A stretch of DNA of 64,000 bases from Gracilibacillus massiliensis. Lineage in GTDB: Bacteria > Bacillota > Bacilli > Bacillales > Amphibacillaceae. The notes beneath the pieces are model-generated. The model saw nothing but the letters and a program-made list of their open reading frames with translations. It searched no databases and had not been told where the DNA came from. The position numbers were made by a program, and so were the translations under genes. The stretch is taken from positions 744,001 through 808,000 of the forward strand of contig NZ_CZRP01000013.1 of the NCBI RefSeq assembly GCF_001458115.1, read 5' to 3'. Shown here in pieces: positions 1-8,699 of the stretch (the first letter of the stretch is position 1; each line of letters begins with the position of its first letter).

Positions 1-461
1 AATGTTTCTGCTCTTTCTAATAGTTCTGGGTTAAGTTGTTTTATGGTATATAATTGAAAAATAGTATTAATAGATGCTGTCTCCACTCCGGTTAATGTAA
101 ATAGTTCCTCTGAAGTGACTTTTTTTAATGCATCCTCCATGCCTTTCGCATTTTGAGGATTTCGATAACTATAAGGATTTGCTAAAAGCTCTCCTGTTTT
201 GGAAAGTAAGCCAAAGTCAACTCCCCACGTATCAATCCCCATGCTCTCCACTTTGGTATGCCCTTGTTGAATGCTAGATTGCATTGCTTTTTTCATTTCA
301 GAAAATAGATTTAAAATGTCCCAATAGTAATTTCCTGTGACATGAACTGGCTGGTTAGGAAAGCGATAGATTTCTTTTAAGTACATCTTTTCTCCGTCGA
401 AGCTATTTAACATTAACCTTCCATTTGACGCCCCTATATCAAATGCCAAAACATTCTTCAT
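1..461 (-). CDS. Rhamnulokinase-type sugar kinase, N-terminal part (probable L-fuculokinase role)
   Basis: The gene runs off the left edge, so only about the first 153 residues are visible. The ATG at 461 follows a GGGAGG ribosome binding site. The start (MKNVLAFDIGASNGRLML) has the FGGY-kinase phosphate loop FDIGASNGR, and GIDTWGVDFGLL follows near residue 80, as in rhamnulokinases. The family phosphorylates L-rhamnulose or L-fuculose at O1 using ATP. It is the last visible gene of an operon that includes the mutarotase FucU and a class II aldolase. L-fuculose is therefore the likelier substrate here, giving L-fuculose-1-phosphate for the aldolase immediately upstream. That substrate choice is inference, and sequence alone would also allow rhaB. 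Confidence 0.82.
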   Translation of the reverse strand, partial: MKNVLAFDIGASNGRLMLNSFDGEKMYLKEIYRFPNQPVHVTGNYYWDILNLFSEMKKAMQSSIQQGHTKVESMGIDTWGVDFGLLSKTGELLANPYSYRNPQNAKGMEDALKKVTSEELFTLTGVETASINTIFQLYTIKQLNPELLERAET

Positions 462-492
462 TGAATCCCTCCCAATAAAAGAATAAATCTAT

Positions 493-1143
493 TTATTGTG
501 AATTTTTTAATAGTTTTGCTCGATATTTTTCACTAGACAGATTTTTCAGATCTTGACACTCTTCTTCTGTTAGTAGTCTTGGTATACCTACTGAACTTGA
601 TATGGTATATACCTTTGCAGCCTCTTCTGTTAACTGCATAAAAAAGTAAGCTTCTTTCATTGTCTTACCTACTGTTAATACTCCATGATTACGCATTACC
701 ACAACATCGGTCTCTTCAATTACTTCTGCTACAGCATCTGCTAATACATGCGTTGTAGGAATCATATAATCTAAATATTTTACGTTTTTTATCATTGCTG
801 GAAAGTCTGGAAACATACTAGGGATATCCTTACTCGCGGATGAGACACCAACCGAATAACTTGGATGCGCATGTAATACGGAATCAATATCTGACCTTCT
901 TCTAAAACATTCGAGGTGCATAAGTAATTCTGAAGATGGTTTCAAATCACTTAAAACCTTCCCTGTTTCAATATCAACTTTCACCCATTGTTCTTCTTCA
1001 ATTTCTTGCAGGTCAAAGCCACTTGGAGAAATATACATATAAGCCCCATCTCTCATACTTAAATTACCTCCAGCACCAACCACTAATCCTGAAGTAACTA
1101 ATTTTGTAGCATACTCTTTTAATTGCCTTCTAACATTCAACAC
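493..1143 (-). CDS. fucA: Class II aldolase, probable L-fuculose-1-phosphate aldolase
   Basis: A 216-residue class II (zinc) aldolase of the FucA/AraD/RhaD fold. It splits L-fuculose-1-phosphate into dihydroxyacetone phosphate and L-lactaldehyde. Visible family features are GAGGNLSMR near residue 25 for phosphate binding, PSSELLMH near 70 with the catalytic Glu, HAHP near 92 with two zinc-binding His, and RNHG near 150 with the third His. The start is a GTG at 1143, seven bases after a GAGGAGG ribosome binding site. It sits 31 bases before the kinase and 163 bases after fucU. Rhamnulose-1-phosphate or ribulose-5-phosphate substrates are possible, but the FucU neighbour favours fuculose. Confidence 0.8.
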   Translation of the reverse strand: MLNVRRQLKEYATKLVTSGLVVGAGGNLSMRDGAYMYISPSGFDLQEIEEEQWVKVDIETGKVLSDLKPSSELLMHLECFRRRSDIDSVLHAHPSYSVGVSSASKDIPSMFPDFPAMIKNVKYLDYMIPTTHVLADAVAEVIEETDVVVMRNHGVLTVGKTMKEAYFFMQLTEEAAKVYTISSSVGIPRLLTEEECQDLKNLSSEKYRAKLLKNSQ

Positions 1144-1306
1144 TATCTAACCTCCTCATATAAAGTGAGACTATGATCAATCGTGTTTTTGATCACACTA
1201 ATCATTAACAAAAATTATCAGGGTGCTATCGTCTGTTTATCCCCACTTAGTTTCCTTGTGGTACTAAAATTTGAAGTTAGGGTCTTAAAAACGTTTAGAA
1301 CCGTGA

Positions 1307-1744
1307 TTAAGAAATAACTCCCTTTTTCAATATAATATTGGCATACAAGGCTTTTTCGCCAGTAGCTATAATGGCATAAGCCTTCTTAGATCGCTCATAA
1401 AAAGCAAACCGTTCATCGTGATGAATTTTATCTCTTGCTATTTGATGTTTATTTAACAAGTCCTTATATGTTTGCCATATTTTTGGTTTATCTTCATTTT
1501 CTTCATCTACTACTTGCATCAATGTAACAGGATGTTCCACAAAAGTATCTACTGGAAACAATTCCAATATTGCGTCTAATAAATCAGGTATATTATGCCC
1601 ATCACACCGAATTAAACGATTAGCATAATTTGCGGCAGGAAAATTACCATCTCCTATCACAATTTCGTCACCATGCCCCATTTCTTGAAGCGTTTTCAGT
1701 AAATCCGGAGGTAAAATACTAGGTATATTTTTCAGCAAATCCAT
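1307..1744 (-). CDS. fucU: L-fucose mutarotase (RbsD/FucU family)
   Basis: The 145-residue product matches the FucU branch of the RbsD/FucU family along its length. It has EMGHGDEIVIGDGNFP near residue 20 with the catalytic His, IRCDGHNIPDLLDAI near 45, and a closing RFAFYERSKKAYAIIATGE block with the Tyr typical of FucU. These enzymes interconvert the alpha and beta anomers of L-fucose after import and hydrolysis. The ATG follows TAGGAG. The gene starts 17 bases after the LacI-family regulator, so the two are almost certainly cotranscribed. It is the best single marker that the whole operon handles L-fucose rather than L-rhamnose. Confidence 0.88.
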   Translation of the reverse strand: MDLLKNIPSILPPDLLKTLQEMGHGDEIVIGDGNFPAANYANRLIRCDGHNIPDLLDAILELFPVDTFVEHPVTLMQVVDEENEDKPKIWQTYKDLLNKHQIARDKIHHDERFAFYERSKKAYAIIATGEKALYANIILKKGVIS

Positions 1745-1761
1745 TCACTCCTATTAACCAT

Positions 1762-2781
1762 TTATATTTTTCTTGTTGATTTTCGTATTAGAATATCTGG
1801 AGGCAATATTATCTTTCTTTCTTTTTCAACATTTTTATGTTCAACTCTCTCCACAAGAAACTGCACACCGATTTTTCCTAACTCACTAGCCGGTTGAGCA
1901 GCTACTGTAAAGAATGGATCAAAATAAACCACAGGCTCTACTTCATCAAAACAAACTACGGAAATATCTTTTGGAACATTAAGACCAAGTTCTTTTAAAG
2001 CCCTGATAACACTAATAGCAATAAAGTTATTAGCAGCAAATATAGCTGTAGGACGCTTAGTTCCTTCAAGTTGTAATAGTTGTTGAACTATATTCTTTGT
2101 ATTTCCAATTTGAACATTTTTATAGTCGATTTCTGAAATATAATGTTCATATATAGGCAAATCATTCAACTTTAAAGTCTCTAGGTAGCCACGCTGTCGA
2201 TCTCGAGCTGTAGATACATTAGAGGGCCCATTAATAAGTGCTATATTTTGATGACCATACATTATTAAATGTTCAATTAATTTTCTACTACCATCATAGC
2301 TATCCCCTACGACATAATCACCTTCAAATTGTTCAATTGTTCGGTCTATCAATACTACAGGTATATCATGTTTCCTTAGACGGTCTATTTGGGAACTTGT
2401 TCTATCACTTGTAGGTGCAAGTAATACACCATCAACTCTTGCAGAAATCATCATATCAATATAATTAATTTCTTTTTCACTATCTTCATCGGTATTACTC
2501 ATTAAAACACGATACCCCAAATCCAAAGCCGCATCTTCTGCACCTCTTGCAATTTTAGAAAAAAATGGGTTGGCTATATCCGTTAAAATCAACCCTAATG
2601 TTTTCGTTTTATTGGATGTTAAACTTCTAGCAGCTGAATTAGGTACATATCCTAACTCCTTAATTGCTTTTTCTACTTTTTTTCTAGTCGTCAATCGAAT
2701 GTTTCCAGAGTTGTTAATAACTCTTGATACAGTCATTGGTGATACATTTGCTTTCTTTGCAATATCATAAATTGTAACCAT
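1762..2781 (-). CDS. LacI-family transcriptional regulator of the fucoside operon
   Basis: A 339-residue LacI/GalR repressor. Residues 1-55 form the helix-turn-helix and hinge (TIYDIAKKANVSPMTVSRVI, then GYVPNSAARSL). Residues 60-335 are a periplasmic-binding-protein-like sensor domain (LGLILTDIANPFFSKIARG near 63). It sits between the transport/hydrolase genes and the sugar-processing genes. Its own upstream region carries a GATATCGGTATC palindrome, and related sites occur at the start of the transporter operon, so it probably represses itself and the transport genes. The inducer is presumably L-fucose or a fucoside (inference). The start is clear, with AGAGGGA nine bases upstream. Confidence 0.9.
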   Translation of the reverse strand: MVTIYDIAKKANVSPMTVSRVINNSGNIRLTTRKKVEKAIKELGYVPNSAARSLTSNKTKTLGLILTDIANPFFSKIARGAEDAALDLGYRVLMSNTDEDSEKEINYIDMMISARVDGVLLAPTSDRTSSQIDRLRKHDIPVVLIDRTIEQFEGDYVVGDSYDGSRKLIEHLIMYGHQNIALINGPSNVSTARDRQRGYLETLKLNDLPIYEHYISEIDYKNVQIGNTKNIVQQLLQLEGTKRPTAIFAANNFIAISVIRALKELGLNVPKDISVVCFDEVEPVVYFDPFFTVAAQPASELGKIGVQFLVERVEHKNVEKERKIILPPDILIRKSTRKI

Positions 2782-2822
2782 TTTAGTCCCTCTTTTTTAA
2801 GTAAACTTTTAACAATTATTAT

Positions 2823-2834
2823 GATACCGATATC
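2823..2834 (-). promoter_or_regulatory. Probable LacI-family operator at the regulator's own promoter
   Basis: Read on the minus strand the site is GATATCGGTATC, a palindrome with a central CG and one mismatched pair. It lies 42 bases upstream of the regulator's start codon and resembles the two sites at 8379-8392 and 8532-8543 (shared form GwTANCGNTAwC). Autoregulation is inferred. The rest of 2782-3091 is AT-rich and shows no gene. Confidence 0.55.
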
Positions 2835-3091
2835 ATTTAGATATTGCAAAAGATTAAGACAATTCTTTATATAAATACATAAATAATTTCTGTATTCTGA
2901 TGTTTACTACATAGATAGTTATTGTCATGAATACTTCTTAATTCATTCTTAAAACAATAACATCTTATAATCATAACGTGAGAATTGAAATAAAAGTTTT
3001 TATCTACTCAAATTAAATTTTCTAATGAAAATTTATCGATACTTTTTCTTTACACTGATTATTCCATGTAAAGAACATTAATTTTTTAGTA

Positions 3092-3124
3092 AAAGAAAAA
3101 GAGAACTTCTGTCTCCTTTTCTTT
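3092..3124 (-). terminator. Rho-independent terminator after the GH151 gene
   Basis: Two 13-base arms (3092-3104 and 3112-3124) pair along their whole length with one G-U pair and a 7-base loop. Read on the minus strand the second arm is very U-rich. It lies 15 bases after the stop codon of the glycosidase gene and separates the transport/hydrolase genes from lacI-fucU-fucA. Confidence 0.7.
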
Positions 3125-3139
3125 CACTATATTATGTTG

Positions 3140-5152
3140 TTAATCTTGAATTACCACCATTTCATGACCATCTATTTTAGGTATTTTCACATTTATATAA
3201 TCATCTTCCTTTGAAAAGCTTAACTTTTCTTTAGATGGCGCTAAATATACACTTTCAGGAATATTCTCTGTTTTAATTTTAATAGAATGATCATGCAATG
3301 GAATAATATCCTCTATTATATCTAAATTTTCAGCTCTTCTTTGATGTATATAATGTAAAATATGAATGATTCTCCTATTTTCATTAGGTTGTTCCATAAT
3401 TGATAGTTGTGCTGTAGAAGGTAAATCCGTAATAATCATTGGCTCTTTTATAAGACTGTTAATACCCTCATCTACAATTTCTTTGTAAATTCTGTTCCCA
3501 TGAATTCGATAGGCTTTAAACAATGGGTGAGCTAAATATACAATATTTTCTGTTTTTATTATGGAAGGATAGTTAGATTCTTTATCTACTGGCGTATGGA
3601 AATGTGAAATATAATGTTCCCAACTTCTATTGAAATAAGGATTTGATACATTCCCTACAATATCTAGTTTTCCATTAAAATGATTATTTTGAGTGACCTT
3701 ACTTCCTTTCTCATAAACGACAAAATCAGTATTTGAATCTTTTAATGTAATGAAATCTGGCGAATAATCTAAATCTCCTTGATAATCAGCACCAAAATTA
3801 ATAGAAAATTGACCATTTTCATTCAATCCGGAGCGATGGGATAATATTAATTTACCACCTTGTGCTAAATAATTATTGATTTTATTTGTTAATTTTTCAT
3901 CAAAAATGATGTGATCAGGAACAATTATTAATGCTAATTTTGAAAAATCTGATTCTTCATCTAAAACTCTGAATGGACGTTGTAATTCTAACATCATCCT
4001 CATTGCACCTTCATCGCTAAAGTTTGCTTCTGTATCATTATTATGTGCTATCCCTTTTGAATCAATCGATGTGAGTATTCCTATTTCATCAATTGATACT
4101 ACATCATCACACCATTCTTCTTTTTCTTCTATTTGTTTATACACATTCCCTATTAGGTCATACGCTTTTTCATCTAGTTTACCTCTTGGGTGTAATTGGT
4201 CGCCTATACTACATTTGGCTCCATTTGCAAGCATAGAAAAGCATTCATATTCTAATGCTGCTTGATTTTTCAAACTTCCGAAATCTCCCCACATCTTATG
4301 AAATTTTCCGGTCATTCCAAGCATTTCCTTGTTAAACGTCTTATAATATGCACTGAATAATGGAAAATGGTTATAACCCCAAATACCTGATGGTAGGGAT
4401 TCAATTTCTATATGGGTCATCAAATCTAGTTCAGGTCTAATACCTCGTTCTACATTTGAATCTACACGTATTCTACCATTGTAAAAAATCGGCAAATCAG
4501 GTTTAATAGAGTTAACCACTTTTGTCATTCTCTCCATAAATTTACGTTCTACGATCAAACTATGCTTAGTTAAATCATTATCATTTTCTGGATCTAATCC
4601 AATTTCTTGCATAGAGTTGAGACAATGTCTACAGACACATCCTGGCCTTGTTTGCATCACAATATCAAAAAACACACCATCTATATCATATTTTTTTACA
4701 AATTCCTCTGTGTGTTTTTCTAAATGATCAATATATGGACTATTCATACATAATGATTTCCAAGCAGTTTCAGGTTCATCGTTATCATGATTACCTAAAG
4801 GTGGTCGTCCAACTAATTTACCTTCTCTATCAATTTGTCTCCAGTCAGCATTTTCAGCCGCTAATTCATCCCACACAACAGTAGTATAAGCCGGAACTTT
4901 TATACCTTCTTTATGGCAGACTTCAATCATCTCTCCTAATAGGTCTCTATTTAATGTAGGATGAATAGTCCCAACCTCAGTTGGATAATACGAATAACCG
5001 TGATGACATTTCGCAAAAACAGTCACTGAGTTAATATGACTCTTTTTCAATGTATTGACAAATTGATTAGCATCAAAGTCTACTCCTACGTCAGGTATTT
5101 TTGGTGATGTGTGAAAATCCAAATGAACTTGTCTAAATCTCATATTTTCCAT
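3140..5152 (-). CDS. Probable alpha-L-fucosidase of the GH151 type
   Basis: A 670-residue cytoplasmic protein with no signal peptide. The N-terminal 350 residues look like a TIM-barrel of the GHL6 type (RFRQVHLDFHTSPKIPDVG at the start, CHHGYSYYPT near 48, GVFFDIVMQTRPGC near 160). A glutamine-amidotransferase-like trimerisation region of the GH42 kind follows (IIVPDHIIFDEKLTNKI, GGKLILSHRSGL near 430-470). That architecture is shared with GH151 alpha-L-fucosidases. The neighbouring sugar-binding lipoprotein, permeases, FucU and aldolase fit release of L-fucose from an imported fucoside. The family assignment is by eye, so an uncharacterised glycosidase with another specificity is possible. 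The start at 5152 follows GGAGG; a Met four codons later is an alternative. Confidence 0.7.
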   Translation of the reverse strand: MENMRFRQVHLDFHTSPKIPDVGVDFDANQFVNTLKKSHINSVTVFAKCHHGYSYYPTEVGTIHPTLNRDLLGEMIEVCHKEGIKVPAYTTVVWDELAAENADWRQIDREGKLVGRPPLGNHDNDEPETAWKSLCMNSPYIDHLEKHTEEFVKKYDIDGVFFDIVMQTRPGCVCRHCLNSMQEIGLDPENDNDLTKHSLIVERKFMERMTKVVNSIKPDLPIFYNGRIRVDSNVERGIRPELDLMTHIEIESLPSGIWGYNHFPLFSAYYKTFNKEMLGMTGKFHKMWGDFGSLKNQAALEYECFSMLANGAKCSIGDQLHPRGKLDEKAYDLIGNVYKQIEEKEEWCDDVVSIDEIGILTSIDSKGIAHNNDTEANFSDEGAMRMMLELQRPFRVLDEESDFSKLALIIVPDHIIFDEKLTNKINNYLAQGGKLILSHRSGLNENGQFSINFGADYQGDLDYSPDFITLKDSNTDFVVYEKGSKVTQNNHFNGKLDIVGNVSNPYFNRSWEHYISHFHTPVDKESNYPSIIKTENIVYLAHPLFKAYRIHGNRIYKEIVDEGINSLIKEPMIITDLPSTAQLSIMEQPNENRRIIHILHYIHQRRAENLDIIEDIIPLHDHSIKIKTENIPESVYLAPSKEKLSFSKEDDYINVKIPKIDGHEMVVIQD

Positions 5153-5221
5153 GGTAGTTCCTCCATTTTCTTAATTAATATTCTGAATGTCTATTTTTAT
5201 TTTACAAATTATCAATTATTG

Positions 5222-6049
5222 TTATCTTCCACCAAGACCGCTAGTAGCTATACCATCTGCTATAAATCGTTGTGCAAATAAGTAAAAGATAAACGATGGA
5301 ATAGTAGTCATAGTTGCACCCGCCATTAGTAAATTCCATGCTGTTGAATATTGTCCATGAAAAGCTTGTAAACCTATAGGTAGTGTATATAAACTTTGAT
5401 CATTTAGTATTATCAAAGGCCACAAGAAATTATTCCAATATGTTATGAATGTAAATACAGCTAAGGTAGCTAAGCCTGGTTTAATCATCGGAAGCAAAAT
5501 TCGCCAATATACTTGAAAATGATTACAACCATCAATAATAGCCGCTTCGTCCACCTCATATGGAATAGTTAGGTAATTCTGTCTAAGTAAAAACGTTCCA
5601 AACGCTGTAAATGCAAATGGGATAATTAATGCTACATAACTGTCTGACCAGCCTAATTCTCTCATTAGTAGAAACATAGGTACTACTACTACTTGCTGGG
5701 GAACCATTAGGGTTGCTAAGTATCCGGCAAACATTGACTCTCTACCTCTAAAGCGCAACCGAGAAAAAGCATACGCTGACAAACTTGAAGTAACTAGTAC
5801 GCCTAGAGTACCAAGAAGAGTGACTAACAAACTGTTAAATAGATATTGCCAGAAGGGAAAGAATTCAACTGCTCGGGAATAATTTTCAAATTGTAATTGT
5901 GATCCTATCCAACTACCGTTAGTTATTTCATTATCAGGTTTCAAAGATGTAGCTACCATCCAAATAAATGGTATAAAAACAATCGTACATGCAACTATCA
6001 AACCAGCTCTGTTTAAAAACCATAGAATTCTTTTCTTATTTTGTTTCAT
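5222..6049 (-). CDS. Sugar ABC transporter permease, MalG type
   Basis: A 275-residue inner-membrane permease with about six membrane segments and a short N-terminal cytoplasmic tail. The EAA loop that docks the ATPase reads EAAIIDGCNHFQVYWRILLP near residue 172. It overlaps the upstream MalF-type gene by 14 bases, which implies translational coupling. Together with that partner and the solute-binding lipoprotein it forms a CUT1 carbohydrate importer, here probably for fucosides. No ATP-binding subunit gene is present, so a shared ATPase of the MsmX kind encoded elsewhere is expected, as is common in Bacillaceae. Confidence 0.9.
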   Translation of the reverse strand: MKQNKKRILWFLNRAGLIVACTIVFIPFIWMVATSLKPDNEITNGSWIGSQLQFENYSRAVEFFPFWQYLFNSLLVTLLGTLGVLVTSSLSAYAFSRLRFRGRESMFAGYLATLMVPQQVVVVPMFLLMRELGWSDSYVALIIPFAFTAFGTFLLRQNYLTIPYEVDEAAIIDGCNHFQVYWRILLPMIKPGLATLAVFTFITYWNNFLWPLIILNDQSLYTLPIGLQAFHGQYSTAWNLLMAGATMTTIPSFIFYLFAQRFIADGIATSGLGGR

Positions 6050-6968
6050 AATGCACCCACTTTTTCTGAAGTAACAATTGAATCAATGTCACCGTTAAGA
6101 TTATCACAAACAATACTACAGCCAACGCTGCTCCATACCCCATTTGAAACCAATCAAATGCATTTTTATAGATATATAAACCTAACACTTCAGTAGCATA
6201 ACCAGGTCCTCCGTTTGTCAATATAAAAACTTGATCAAAAATTTGAAAGGAAGTAATTAATGTCATTACGGTTCCAAATAGAATAGCAGGACTAATCGTT
6301 GGTAAAGAAATTCTAATAAACCTTGTTAAAGGCTTTGCCCCATCGATAGAAGCCGCTTCTAATAGAGTTTGAGGTATTCCTTTCAATGCTGCTAAAAATA
6401 TCAGCATGTTATATCCAAATTGTTGCCATACACACATAATTATTAAAGCAAACATAGCGTAATCAGAATTCCCCAACCAATTGACACCCTCAAACCCAAT
6501 TAATTCCAACAAGTTATTAATTAAACCTACCTGAGGTTCATACATAAATTGCCAGATCAAGGCGATAGCAACTGGAGGGACTAAAACAGGTAAAAATAAA
6601 ATAGCTCTATAGACACCAATCCCTTTTATTTTTTGATTGAGCCATGCAGCGAATATTAACGCAACTAGCAAATTTAAACTAACATACACAACCGTAAAAA
6701 AAATTGTATTTAATAGCACTCTTATAAAATTATTATCATTGGTAAATAAATCTATATAATTTTGCAAACCCACAAATTTAGGGTCGGATAACAAAGACCA
6801 TTCAAATAAACTTAATACAAATACTGCCATTATAGGGAATAATGTAAAAATCAAAAAACCTGAAAGATTAGGTAATAAGAATAGAAACGCTGTTCTACCA
6901 TGATTTGTTTTGGATAATTTTTTATAAGTGTTTTTTGAATCACTTTTATTTTTTTTTACATTTGCCAT
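6036..6968 (-). CDS. Sugar ABC transporter permease, MalF type
   Basis: A 310-residue permease with six predicted membrane segments. A Lys-rich cytoplasmic start precedes the first segment (TAFLFLLPNLSGFLIFTLFP near residue 27). The ATPase-docking loop is EAASIDGAKPLTRFIRISLP near residue 205. The ATG follows a strong GAGGAGGGGG ribosome binding site. It pairs with the MalG-type permease downstream, and the solute-binding protein is encoded just upstream. Confidence 0.9.
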   Translation of the reverse strand: MANVKKNKSDSKNTYKKLSKTNHGRTAFLFLLPNLSGFLIFTLFPIMAVFVLSLFEWSLLSDPKFVGLQNYIDLFTNDNNFIRVLLNTIFFTVVYVSLNLLVALIFAAWLNQKIKGIGVYRAILFLPVLVPPVAIALIWQFMYEPQVGLINNLLELIGFEGVNWLGNSDYAMFALIIMCVWQQFGYNMLIFLAALKGIPQTLLEAASIDGAKPLTRFIRISLPTISPAILFGTVMTLITSFQIFDQVFILTNGGPGYATEVLGLYIYKNAFDWFQMGYGAALAVVLFVIILTVTLIQLLLQKKWVHYETK

Positions 6969-6991
6969 TTATCCCCCTCCTCATTTGTTAT

Positions 6992-7027
6992 GAAAGTATA
7001 GAACTCTTAAAAGAGTTCTATACTTTC
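6992..7027 (-). other. Intercistronic hairpin between binding-protein and permease genes
   Basis: A perfect inverted repeat with two 17-base arms and a 2-base centre fills the gap between the binding-protein stop codon and the permease ribosome binding site. On the transcribed strand it is not followed by a U-run, so it looks like an RNA-stabilising or processing hairpin rather than a full terminator. Such elements let the binding protein be made in excess over the permeases. A hairpin in the same place occurs in the arabinoside operon at 36086-36126. Confidence 0.6.
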
Positions 7028-7031
7028 TTTT

Positions 7032-8333
7032 TTATTCTTCAATAGCTTCTAACTCTTCTTGAAGTGCTTCCATACCTTCTTCAGCATCTACCATACCATT
7101 CATTATTGGTACTAAATTAGATGTGAATATATCTTGCGCTCTATTCCAAGTATTTGTAATTTCAAAAGGCACAGAGTTTTCACTTGCATAATCTAAAGAG
7201 GCTTTAAATTCTTCGGGTACATTTTCATAGAATGAGTCTACAGCTGATGTCCTTGCAGGATAAGCTCTCCCCATGCTAGCCAAGTTATTTAGTGATTTAG
7301 AGTTCGTAAGATATTTAACAGCTTTATATGCTTCTTCAGGATATTCGGTATCATTAGAAACACCAAAACCAGAACCAGCTGATACTGTTACTGAGCCATT
7401 ACTACCCTCCGGTACCGGAACAACGCCATAGTCAAAGTCTGTTTCATCTAAAAACCATAAAATGTTCCAAGGTCCATCTAGCAACATACCTATGTCACCA
7501 TTCAACCATTGTTCAGCTTGCCAATTTCCAGCAGCTTGTGAAACTAATTCTGGTGCTTGTCCATTAGCAACATATTCTGACAAATGATTCATTGTTTCAA
7601 TTGTATTTTCTCCATTCATTTTATATCCGCCATCTTCATCTAAATATTCTCCGCTATTAGAATAGATATATGGAATATAATATTCTAAATTTGTATTATT
7701 CATTATCACACCGTAATCTTCTTCTTTTGATAACTGTTCAATTGTTGTATCAAAATCATCCATTGTCCAACCTGGATCAGGATAAGAAACCCCATGTTTA
7801 TCAAATAAATCTTTATTGTAATATAAAAGGTATGGCCCAACATCATAAGGTAAAGCAGCAACCGCATCTTCATAATGCATATTTTCTAATATTGAAGGAT
7901 CAAAATCTTCAATATTTATTTCTTCATCATTTTCAATAAATTCATCTAACGGATGTAAGACAGCTCCAAATCCAGGCATCCTTAAACTTTGCATTGAAAT
8001 AATATCAGGTGCTTCATTACTTGCCACCATTGTTTGTAATCTTGTCCAATAATCATTAAATGATAGAGTATTTAATTCCACAACAATATTCGGATATTCT
8101 TCATTAATTTCATTTGCCATATCCTCCCAAACCTGAGCTTCACTCTCGTTATCCGCCCACATCATCCATTCAAGAGTAACAGTCTCTTCACTATCATCCC
8201 CCGAATCATTTGAAGCGTTTTCATTATTAGAATCACTTTGTTCTTCACCACTGTTATCGCTATCATTACAGGCTGTCAAATAAAAAACACACATCAAAAT
8301 AATTGCAAACATCAAAAATTTCTTTAAATTCAT
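7032..8333 (-). CDS. Extracellular sugar-binding lipoprotein (CUT1 family)
   Basis: A 433-residue solute-binding protein. The lipoprotein signal ends in LTAC near residue 22, and an acidic, Ser/Asn-rich linker follows before the mature fold (VTLEWMMWADNESEAQVWED). The acidity suits a salt-tolerant organism. The likely start is the ATG at 8333, seven bases after AAGGGGTG; an in-frame GTG at 8342 lies too close to that site. It is the first gene of the importer-glycosidase operon, with a promoter and operator directly upstream. The ligand is inferred to be an L-fucose-containing saccharide. Confidence 0.88.
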   Translation of the reverse strand: MNLKKFLMFAIILMCVFYLTACNDSDNSGEEQSDSNNENASNDSGDDSEETVTLEWMMWADNESEAQVWEDMANEINEEYPNIVVELNTLSFNDYWTRLQTMVASNEAPDIISMQSLRMPGFGAVLHPLDEFIENDEEINIEDFDPSILENMHYEDAVAALPYDVGPYLLYYNKDLFDKHGVSYPDPGWTMDDFDTTIEQLSKEEDYGVIMNNTNLEYYIPYIYSNSGEYLDEDGGYKMNGENTIETMNHLSEYVANGQAPELVSQAAGNWQAEQWLNGDIGMLLDGPWNILWFLDETDFDYGVVPVPEGSNGSVTVSAGSGFGVSNDTEYPEEAYKAVKYLTNSKSLNNLASMGRAYPARTSAVDSFYENVPEEFKASLDYASENSVPFEITNTWNRAQDIFTSNLVPIMNGMVDAEEGMEALQEELEAIEE

Positions 8334-8378
8334 TATTAACACCCCTTAAAATTATTCTACACATCTAGATGCATTTTT

Positions 8379-8392
8379 TGTTAGCGCTAACA
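8379..8392 (-). promoter_or_regulatory. Perfect LacI-type (or cre-like) operator downstream of the -10 box
   Basis: TGTTAGCGCTAACA is a perfect 14-bp palindrome with central CG. It starts two bases beyond the -10 box of the importer promoter, where a bound repressor would block transcription. It fits the LacI half-site pattern seen at 2823 and 8532. It also fits the CcpA cre consensus with one mismatch, so catabolite repression is an alternative or additional role. Confidence 0.7.
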
Positions 8393-8394
8393 TT

Positions 8395-8423
8395 ATATTA
8401 GCATCTTATAAAAACAAAAGCAA
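8395..8423 (-). promoter_or_regulatory. Sigma-A-type promoter of the fucoside importer operon
   Basis: On the minus strand TTGCTT (8418-8423) and TAATAT (8395-8400) are separated by 17 bases. The operator palindrome begins immediately downstream, and the start codon is about 60 bases further. Confidence 0.6.
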
Positions 8424-8531
8424 TACTTTTCTCAAGGTTTTTTAAGACCTAATAAATAAGAATCCTCGATTACAGAGAATAAACAACAAGAAAATGTTTC
8501 GAGTCAAAGTTTCACCTTACTATATAATACG

Positions 8532-8543
8532 GTTATCGGTAAC
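8532..8543. promoter_or_regulatory. Second upstream LacI-type operator
   Basis: GTTATCGGTAAC is a near-palindrome with central CG. It matches the site in front of the lacI gene at 10 of 12 positions. It lies about 140 bases upstream of the 8379 operator, a spacing that could allow looping. The rest of 8424-8670 is AT-rich and shows no gene. Confidence 0.45.
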
Positions 8544-8670
8544 ATTTATAAAGTTGTTTTAGTATAAATAATTAAGTTTAGATTCAAAATAAAAAAATGT
8601 TTAAAATTAATATTTTCACTTTTTAGGTATAGGAGCTTTCGAAGCAGTCAATTGTTATTAAATCAGTAAA

Positions 8671-8699
8671 GCGAACCAATAGATAATCTATTGGTTCGC
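8671..8699. repeat. 29-bp perfect palindrome
   Basis: Two perfectly complementary 14-base arms (GCGAACCAATAGAT and its reverse complement) flank a single central base. It lies in the gene-free stretch between iolE and the fucoside importer. There is only a weak T-rich run on the minus-strand side, so it may be a terminator for iol read-through, or a protein-binding or cruciform site. Nothing else is recognisable in 8700-8890. Confidence 0.6.
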
